DNA from: Stictocephala bisonia
Lineage: Eukaryota > Arthropoda > Insecta > Hemiptera > Membracidae
Assembly: GCA_035578905.1 (NCBI GenBank)
Contig: JAQJVL010000058.1
Coordinates: 1,627,697 to 1,691,696 of the forward strand
Reading direction: 5' to 3'
Length of the DNA stretch: 64,000 nt
Positions 56,901 through 64,000 of the stretch are shown here, one piece after another. The notes under the pieces are model-generated. The model made no database searches. It saw nothing but the letters and a program-made list of their open reading frames with translations, and was not told where the DNA came from. Position numbers and translations under genes: made by a program. The stretch's first letter is position 1; each line of letters begins with the position of its first letter.

Positions 56901-58435
56901 TTCAGTGTGTAACAATAACTACATTCGCACATCTAAACTCATCACACTTATTCGAAATTCATGTTTGCTTAAATCTTAAGAGCATCTTAAAAATAAATAA
57001 AAATAAAATACTCAATAATTTTATTTATGAACAGATTTTAATTTGATAAAAGTTATTAAGGTTAATAGTATTGTGTGATTTTTACCGTATATATTATGTA
57101 GGGTTATGTAAGGAACTTTAGGATACATTAAAAAATTGTATTTCTATGGTAAAAATTTATTTTATCAAACATCTTTTTTATATTTCGTTAAAATAATAAA
57201 TATACATTTAAAAAACTAACAATGCTAGTTAATATTTACATAGCAAAAATTAACAAATAAATTAAAAACAGTACGAGTAGTACATTTTTGAAATAACCTC
57301 TAACGTAAACCTTTGCAATTTTAATTACATGGCATAATAATGTAAATATCGAGCAAAATTTTGCTGAAAACCCTGAGAGACATAAATTGAGATTACGTTA
57401 GTTGTTATAAAGACACTGTTACAACCATAAACATAAATTAATTCTACAGAAAATAATAACTACAATTACAATGAGTCTCAAACTGATATGAGGTATATTA
57501 AATTTATGAATTTTATGTTATTTTAAAGACGAATTCATAAGTGCTGTGGAAATTAAAATGTGAGAATATTGAAATAGTTGGGTAGGAATCTCTGCCAAGC
57601 AGATCCGATGATATTGGAAACGTGTGATGATGATAAAATGTGTGTTATGATGATTTTTCCATATTCCAATTTTACTTAGTTTTCTTTATTAAGATTTCTA
57701 AATTAAAAAAGAAAATTACCAAGGGGGCCGTTTAGCTCGTCGAAAAACACCCAAAACATTGCTTGCTACTTCAAGGGCTCGGTCCATTATAATGATTGTA
57801 TCGCAAAACTTGGAAGCATTATTTGGTAGATGAAGACATGTTAAAGTGGACCATAAGATGATTTTTGTAACAAATTTAGTTTTTTAATGTTTTTTTGTAG
57901 TTAAACATGTGAAACTCTGGGTATCATTTTTGACCATTTTAATTTAAAAATTCATAATATCAACTTTCAGTCCACTAGACTGGACCTGACATAATCATGC
58001 AGTGTTCCCTATAACTCATTATAACAATAAACATAAACCGTCCATTTTTGACAAATAAAATCATGTGTTAGCCCACTGACAGCAAGATTCCATGGCTATT
58101 GTATGGCAGTGGCTTGGCAGTTTGGGAATTGGCCACCTTAATTATTAGGAATGTACATATTCTTATTTTATATAAATCTAAAGTAATGCGTCTAAATCTA
58201 AACTATTTGCATGTTTGAATTTGAATTTAATTAAAATGTGCTAATGATAAATTTTCTTTCATTTGTAGATCTAGAATTGATAACAATGATATCAAACAGT
58301 TATGAAATTTACTATCAATTCTATTAAAAATTACAATGTGGTGAATTTTGCTAGAGCTACTAAATTATAATCTTATATGGCTATTTTTCTCTTTGTTTTA
58401 AATAAATGAACATTCTTACATTCATTCTTACATAT
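56901..58435. other. No gene seen
   Basis: AT-rich without recognised ORF or repeat structure. Confidence 0.4.
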
Positions 58436-58797
58436 GAGACGCCGACACAACGTTGTTGGTATTTTAAGGCGAATATGAATCGTTATATGAGTGTAGGATG
58501 AGTGTAGTCTGGTTACTATCTGAGTTCAACTGTTCCTCAGAAAGGGCAATTTATTAATAGCCCAACAGCCAGGGCAACTAAGGGACCTACAGCTTTATGT
58601 GGAATCCGAACCACGTAGTGTTGGTCTGATTTTCAGCTAATTGACAAGCCTGATACTCAGTTATCTCCCCCACACAACAACCGCACAATGATTACCACCC
58701 AACATGGACACCCAGACTTCTCTAGTAGTGTCCACGCCGATAGCAACCATCAAGCGGACGCCATGTCGGTATTAAGAGGACCGAGCATCCAACCTAT
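58436..58797 (+). repeat. Dispersed repeat family R, copy 3
   Basis: The most complete copy, about 360 bp. It starts near GAGACGCCGACACAACGTTG and ends near ACGCCATGTCGGTATTAAGA. The GACGCC...GGTATT phrase at both ends is a direct, not inverted, similarity. Shares AGCCAGGGCAACTAAGGGAC with copy 1. Confidence 0.75.
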
Positions 58798-60680
58798 AAA
58801 TCTTAATATAAAATTATACTTGTCATTAGAGATTATTTGCAACACAATTTTTAAAAGTAAAAAGTGAAAGGAAAGGAAAGCAATACATCTGGAAAATATG
58901 TAAATATATTTTATAGATAACAAAGGGAAAAAAACAAATAGTTTGTTAAGTATTTTAAAACCACTAGACAACTTTAACAAGCCTCTTTTATATTGGTTTC
59001 CTATTCTTTCCCTTTTACTGAAATCCTAGGCCTAGTGCTCTAAAAAATAATCTGAAAGTCTGCTAATAAGTTGTTGCACTTTTATATGAAAACAAAAAGT
59101 AATAATTTCTCAGTTAGCTTATTGTATAAATTACAAACAAAAAAAAGTATAAAACGATATTAAAAAAATATAATGCTATTTGGATGCAGTAAGCCATGTT
59201 TGCCAGACCAAAACCATAAGTGAATCCCTTTGCTCCGAGGGCGGTGAGCATGATGTACTACAACTGAACACACTAATATTTATACTATATAAAAATTTAC
59301 ATTACATACCAGACAGCCAATGGGGAACATTTTGAACACCTACTTTGAAAGGAGTTCAGTAAGTATTGTCTTCAACTTGTAACTGTCTATTATTCGTAAG
59401 TACAATGTATTAAACATTTAAAAAATTTTAACAGCAATTACTTCCGACGGGACGGTCAAAATCGGTTATATGCCGGCAAAGAGTTTTTTCTTAACAGGAA
59501 TGTTCTTGTTATCTTTGGGGATTTCTGGATGTTTTATAATTACAAGCACAATGTGTTGATATTTAAGTAGCAACCGTGATCAGATTGGGTAGCATCCGTG
59601 ATCAGCTTGGGTAGCACCAGTAATCAGTTTGGATTAGGTTAGGTTAAGTTAGGTTAGGATAGAATATTTCTCGATTCAGTTTCATCACAAGATAACTACG
59701 GTACCTACACCAGCCGGATTGGCACTAAATCACTGTTGGTTACTCCTCATACTGTCTTCTAACAATATATCATCATTTCAGAACGCCCTAAGTTTTTAAG
59801 AAAATATTTAGATTTTGCGGGCATTTGACCGATCAACCTTTTGAAGTCAAAACTGTTTGCGCATTGTTTTCAGTTCAACTAAACCTTTAAAATGATGTGC
59901 AACTCTAAATAGGCTGTCAAAGATTTTCTTCTTACTCCCAACGGTCCATCTCCCAAAGGTACATCCGATCATCATGTAAACAGAAAAGTAGCTTACTATT
60001 ACCAGTAACGGTATGCCAAATTTGGTTGTGCTATCTCTTGTCGTTTAAAAGTTATAAAATTGTTCTAAAACTTAATTGGCAGCCTGTATATGCAATATGA
60101 GTTAGTGGGCACACAACATTTCATCATTATAGTCTTATTTACAATCTAGTGCAATTGGTGTTTTCATAGTAATAGTCCAAAAAAATAACTTTTTGTTGAT
60201 AAGAACCCAATTTTTTAAAGAACTGAACTGTCACTACTCAATAGGCTTGTTAACAAGATGAAACTGCCATTTTAGTTCTTCTTCATACTCTGGTGATTTT
60301 CATGGAGGTATTTACCGACACCTCCCATTCTTATCAGCACTTCTACATAGTTTTATAATGAATCTTTTTGTTGATTTTTTTTTGACTAAGGACATTTGTG
60401 TTGAAATACTGTCTTCACACCTTAAAATGAGTTTATACTCATGATCCAGTGTTCTATAATGCAAACGTTCTTTGCAATTTACCAACTCCAGCATAAAAAC
60501 ATTTTCAATGTTGAAACAGCAAATAGACAAAAGTCAATTTCACAATACAATGGCCTTTGTTTCCTAACTCAAAAGGATTTAGGACCATAGTGCTGTAAGT
60601 AGCTAGATTACAGCATGGGTCACTACTACTGGCTTATTTCAATTTAAAAGTCGATAGTACCACCATAATGTGCTTTGTAC
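58798..60680. other. No gene seen
   Basis: ORFs at 58750-58980 and 60312-60530 (minus) have no family features; the second is cysteine-bearing but short. Contains the GTGATCA repeats and TTAGG run listed separately. Confidence 0.4.
59568..59658. repeat. GTGATCA minisatellite followed by five TTAGG units
   Basis: Three units of about 22 bp with GGTAGCA(T)CCGTGATCAG-like core end at 59633. They are followed directly by TTAGG, TTAGG, TTAAG, TTAGG, TTAGG at 59634-59658. TTAGG is the usual insect telomere unit; here it is a short interstitial run. Confidence 0.8.
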
Positions 60681-60909
60681 GGTGGTACTGACCCACCCGT
60701 CCACCCATACAAGCATGGTGGTACTGACCCACCCATACAAGCACGGTTGTAATGACCCACCCATACAAGCACGGTTGTAATGACCCACCCATACAAGCAC
60801 GGTTGTAATGACCAACCCATACAAGCACGGTTGTAATGACCCACCCATACATGCACGGTGGTACTGACCCACCCGCCCACCCATACAAGCACGGTGGTAA
60901 TGACACATA
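60681..60909. repeat. Minisatellite, 28/36-bp unit, about eight copies
   Basis: Units of 28 bp such as ACCCATACAAGCACGGTTGT with AATGACCC, and a few 36-bp units with an extra CGCCCACC. It is the same family as 12862-13036. Because 28 is not a multiple of 3, all three minus frames stay open, producing spurious ORFs. Confidence 0.92.
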
Positions 60910-61057
60910 CAGTTCAATTTGTTAGCTCCCACTCACCCTTACACCCCTAACTGGCCATTGGCTCCTTCCAGTTTAATTATCAAGTGTTTAAAATACCAAC
61001 ACTCATGGAACAGAGATGAACCAACTTATTTAGTAACATAATCAAGAAACATATCCT

Positions 61058-61123
61058 ACCGCTCACCCATACACGTACAGTGGTATTGACCCAACCGCCC
61101 ATCCATACACGTACAGTGGTATT
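61058..61123. repeat. Two further units of the same minisatellite
   Basis: ACACGTACAGTGGTATTGAC with CGCCCATCCAT; 36-bp spacing; closest to the 12.9-kb array. Confidence 0.8.
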
Positions 61124-61238
61124 ACAAGCTTAATATAATAGAATACAAGCGGTTGGCACGTATACTGGGGGACTTTCTAATGGTATGATTTTGGTAACTA
61201 ATAATACTAATACACAGCACTGCACTTTAGTAATCACT

Positions 61239-61538
61239 TCACTGCACCCAATGAGACATGCTTAGTTGTAACTTGTCCGTTGTCTTGCTGAATATCTCGA
61301 TGAGATGCATGTGGCCATCAGAGTCCACAGTGATGACTGTACTGTCGTCCGGGGACATGAGGACTCTGTCCACTTGTAGTTTGGCCTGGCCGACCTTGCC
61401 CTCCAGAGACCTCATCACCACTCGCCGGTTCGTAGCCGCTCCCACCAATCCTCTCCTGCTCACACACACGCTCTTGATGGGTGTCTCTAGTGTGATAGGT
61501 TCTTTGAAACACAACTCAAGTGAGCTCATGTTCCAGAC
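61239..61538 (-). CDS. Terminal coding exon of a WD40-repeat-like protein
   Basis: The acceptor AG at 61540-61539 follows a pyrimidine-rich stretch. The exon then reads VWNMSSLELCFKEPITLETP, IKSVCVSRRGLVGAATNRRV, VMRSLEGKVGQAKLQVDRVL, MSPDDSTVITVDSDGHMHLI and EIFSKTTDKLQLSMSHWVQ, then TGA at 61241-61239. That is 99 codons. VWNM is a classic end of a WD40 blade, and the following strands with SPDDSTVITVDSDGHMHLIE form one to two more blades, so this is the C-terminal end of a beta-propeller protein. GC content and codon use stand out from the AT-rich surroundings, as expected for a real exon. The exact protein is not recognised, and the earlier exons (beyond 61540 on this strand) were not found in the window. 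Confidence 0.75.
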   Translation of the reverse strand, partial: VWNMSSLELCFKEPITLETPIKSVCVSRRGLVGAATNRRVVMRSLEGKVGQAKLQVDRVLMSPDDSTVITVDSDGHMHLIEIFSKTTDKLQLSMSHWVQ

Positions 61539-62329
61539 CTACAAAAGAGTACAAAAATAAGTTGTTTGCTACAGATGGATACAAACTAAAAAAAAAAAAA
61601 TAAAAAATAGAATTATTTTTTGTGTTCATTGTAATATTTGTATTAAGGCTAAAAAATTCCTGTACTTGTTTAGATGTATACCCGATCAAAGTTCACCCCA
61701 ATTATAATGTAAGCAAGTGTTGACTGTGGTGAGGTATATCTCTGGAAAAAAAAAATACAAAAATGTTAACTTTTCATAAGATAAGCAAGACACTTTTGTA
61801 TGATTTCACTCAATTGAGTGAGGAGTAACGTTGATAAAGGGAAGGTAAATGTAATACTTGGGAAGTTAGCAATAAAATAGCTTATCAAAACTAAAAGTAA
61901 CTAATGAAAGTTGAATCTAACTGATAAGTAAATAATTAAAAGTTAAAGTTATTTATCTGTATATCGAACTAAATCTTAAAATGAAAAATTCAAAATAAAA
62001 TATTATTTTATAATTTTAATGTGTTCTAGTTAACGTTGGGACTTACAACTCTAAAAATAGTTTTGACTACATTGTTAATTCCCTTTTTAACCAGCAACTT
62101 AACTTTTGTTAACTTTTCACTACAAAATAGAGTTTGAAAATAGTTGGGTAGAGTTTGAAAATAGATAATTTTCGGAGGACCAATTAGTTTGAAAGAAAAA
62201 TAATCAAAAAGATTTTCATGCACATTTATTTAACATGTTTTCACACTGAGAAATAGAGAAATACGTATTTGGCGAATAAGTTACACACTTAAGCCGGGAA
62301 TGAGTGTTGTGGTAGAGTTGGCACAAAAA
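61539..62329. other. Intron upstream of the WD40 exon, no gene seen
   Basis: AT-rich; a 65-codon ORF at 62026-62223 has no features. Confidence 0.4.
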
Positions 62330-64000
62330 GAATAAGAATATATTTATTTATTTTCTTGTATATACATAAAATACATATAATTTACATTGTAAACATAAAA
62401 AGGTTTCTTCTTAATTGCTCTGTTAACAAAAGAAAACTTACAATACTATAACAAAACCTTTCATAAATTACAAATTTCAAGAAAATACTAGGACCTCCTA
62501 AGGCAATGCCTGTTTTAGAGGTTCCTTCTTTTCAAATAAGTCTTAATATGCGCAAAAGCAAATAATATTAATTAAAACTTAAAACATCCCAATTCTTCAA
62601 AATATAAAAACTAGTATAAACATAAATAGCTTAAACCTTAACTCTAAATTTAATGTTATCCTAACCCTAACAGTATAGCTATATAATACAATAGTAGGAA
62701 CAAAATAAAAACGGAGCAATTTATGACTAACAAATATGTATACTTTACTATGTTATCTGAATTAAATATATGATATAGTGAATAAGTATATCTTATTTAC
62801 AAGGTATTAAAATCTATACGATTATAAATCAATAATAAAAATATGTTTGAAAAGTGTATTGCTTTAAACTTGAATATTTACAAGGTAATCTATACTTTCT
62901 AGGTTTAATAACCAATTTTTTATTTTGTTGGAAAATAATTTTATATATTTTAAATTTTGCAGAACAATTGGTATTGAGTTAAACATTTTTGGTCCCAGAA
63001 ATAAATAATTTTTTGTATAGAAAGTGAGATTTGGTTTAGGAAACCATAAATGCATCCTTTTTTCTTAGCTTAACTTTATATATTCCGATAATTTCAGGCA
63101 AATTTCTCTTCATTACATAGTACATTTTTAAAACTTTATGGACAAACATATATTTTAATGGTAAAATCTGTTGTTTTAAAAATAAATGATATGATGCTTC
63201 CTTTGTTGCTTTCTTACAAATTATTCGAATAAACTTTTTTCTTGTATAAATATGTGCCTAATATTTGATTCATAAGTCCCACCCCAACAAAAGAGACTGT
63301 AATCTATTCTACTATGTACAAGGGAAAAATATATTACTCTCAATGTTTGTTCACTACAGATATTTTTTAGGAAATAAAAATATCTTAATGTTTTATTAAG
63401 TTTATTTTTTAAATCTTGAGCATGCACTTTCCAATTAAGCTCTTCATCAAGGAAAATTCCCAAATATTTAATATTGTCTGCCTGCCCAATAACAGCACAC
63501 TCCGTACAGCATGTCCTACTACATATACATTTTGTACAATTGTATATAATTTCATTTGTAAAGAAGACTCTTTGTTTTAAACTGAAATTGATAAATTTTG
63601 TTTTTTCCGGACTTAACAACATATGGTTGTCAGAGAACCACCACTGTAGTGCTTGAAAATCGAAATTCATAGCTTCCTCAATGTCACTCCAGTTATCTTT
63701 CACATAACATAAAGCAGTGTCATTCGCAAAGGATGTTAGTTCACCATGAAATTTTGCATTACACAGATCATTTATGTGGATTAAGAATAATAATGCATCT
63801 AAAACTGACCCCTGTGGTACGCCATATTTTACTATACCCAAACAACTAAATGAATTTTTAATTTTGACACACTGCTTTCTATTTTCTAAATAACTTTTAA
63901 ACCAATCAAAACCCACCCCTCTTATACCACATTTATGTAGTTTTTCAAAAGTATACCATGATCAACACAGTCAAAAGCTTTTTTTATATCCAAGAAACTT
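62330..64000 (-). mobile_element. CR1/Jockey-like non-LTR retrotransposon, 3' part, cut by the window end
   Basis: The minus strand holds, in order from the window edge, the reverse transcriptase, its C-terminal tail, and a 3' UTR (about 62330-62860) with GCCTTAGGAGGTCCTAGTAT and an AAATAAATAAATA-like end, a typical terminal design of these elements. The 5' part lies beyond 64000. Confidence 0.85.
62864..64000 (-). pseudogene. Reverse transcriptase of the right-edge element
   Basis: Motif A region FLDIKKAFDCVDHGILLK lies at 64000-63945, then a one-base frameshift leads into the long frame from 63916: GFDWFKSYLENRKQCVKIKN, KYGVPQGSVLDALLFLIHIN (motif B), SFANDTALCYVKDN where YADD is expected, NHMLLSPEKTKFINFS, IKYLGIFLDEELNWKVHAQD and YSLFCWGGTYESNIRHIFIQ. 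The C-terminal tail is at 63055-62864 (FLGPKMFNSIPIVLQNLKYI). The catalytic pair is changed to FAND, losing the first aspartate, so the enzyme would be inactive even in its 231-codon intact stretch. Confidence 0.92.

Noticed and set aside
59634..59658. A telomere or chromosome end
   Set aside because: Only five imperfect TTAGG units, flanked on both sides by ordinary sequence.
60634..60932. Three overlapping ORFs of 82-97 codons on the minus strand rich in Gly, Trp, Val and Tyr
   Set aside because: They are the same 28-bp minisatellite read in three frames. Such a unit without stops opens every frame; no start context or splice sites support coding.

Overview
The window is eukaryotic and very probably arthropod, most likely an insect. 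It is AT-rich, has long introns with GT/AG junctions, and is full of mariner, pogo/Tigger, hAT, piggyBac-like, Mutator-like and non-LTR elements. A short TTAGG run and the repeat content fit an insect (a hemipteran would fit), but the sequence alone does not fix the order.

The main host gene is a cytochrome b5 gene on the minus strand. Copy A has four exons whose reading frames join exactly: 38739-38626, 30131-30003, 26902-26832 and 6092-6011. Together they encode 131 residues, with the heme-binding core (HPGG and GHS histidines) and a C-terminal tail-anchor helix. Upstream on the same strand lies a second, diverged pair of first and second exons (copy B: 50330-50232 and 44428-44300). It has the same exon length and intron phase, but I found no third or fourth exon of its own. 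B is therefore a decaying tandem paralogue, a gene with unrecognised 3' exons, or an alternative 5' module that splices to the shared tail. At the right end, 61538-61239 (minus) is the last coding exon of a WD40-type protein whose earlier exons lie elsewhere.

Most other sequence is intronic or intergenic mobile DNA. 1-6010: a transposase-like ORF cut by the window edge, a full-length but broken mariner, and a 48-bp perfect palindrome. 6093-26831 (intron 3 of A): an internally deleted mariner, a dispersed repeat family, minisatellites, and ten identical 82-bp tandem units inside a probable TTAA-flanked element. 26903-38625 (introns 2 and 1 of A): non-LTR fragments, a decayed RTE-like reverse transcriptase, a pogo/Tigger element with both ends and TA duplications, and duplicated and inverted repeats around it. 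38740-44299 (between A and B): a nest in which a hAT element sits in a Mutator-like transposase fragment that runs into a reverse transcriptase, itself interrupted by a piggyBac-like MITE. 44429-50231 (intron 1 of B): a non-LTR element whose ORF1 begins with a HDGF/LEDGF-like PWWP domain. 51 kb to the end: two minus-strand non-LTR elements, an ORF with a Myb/SANT-like domain, minisatellites and the WD40 exon.

The most unusual items are the PWWP-bearing retroelement, the two-module cytochrome b5 locus, the homogeneous 82-bp array and the precisely readable transposon nest. No rRNA gene, complete tRNA gene or CRISPR array was seen.
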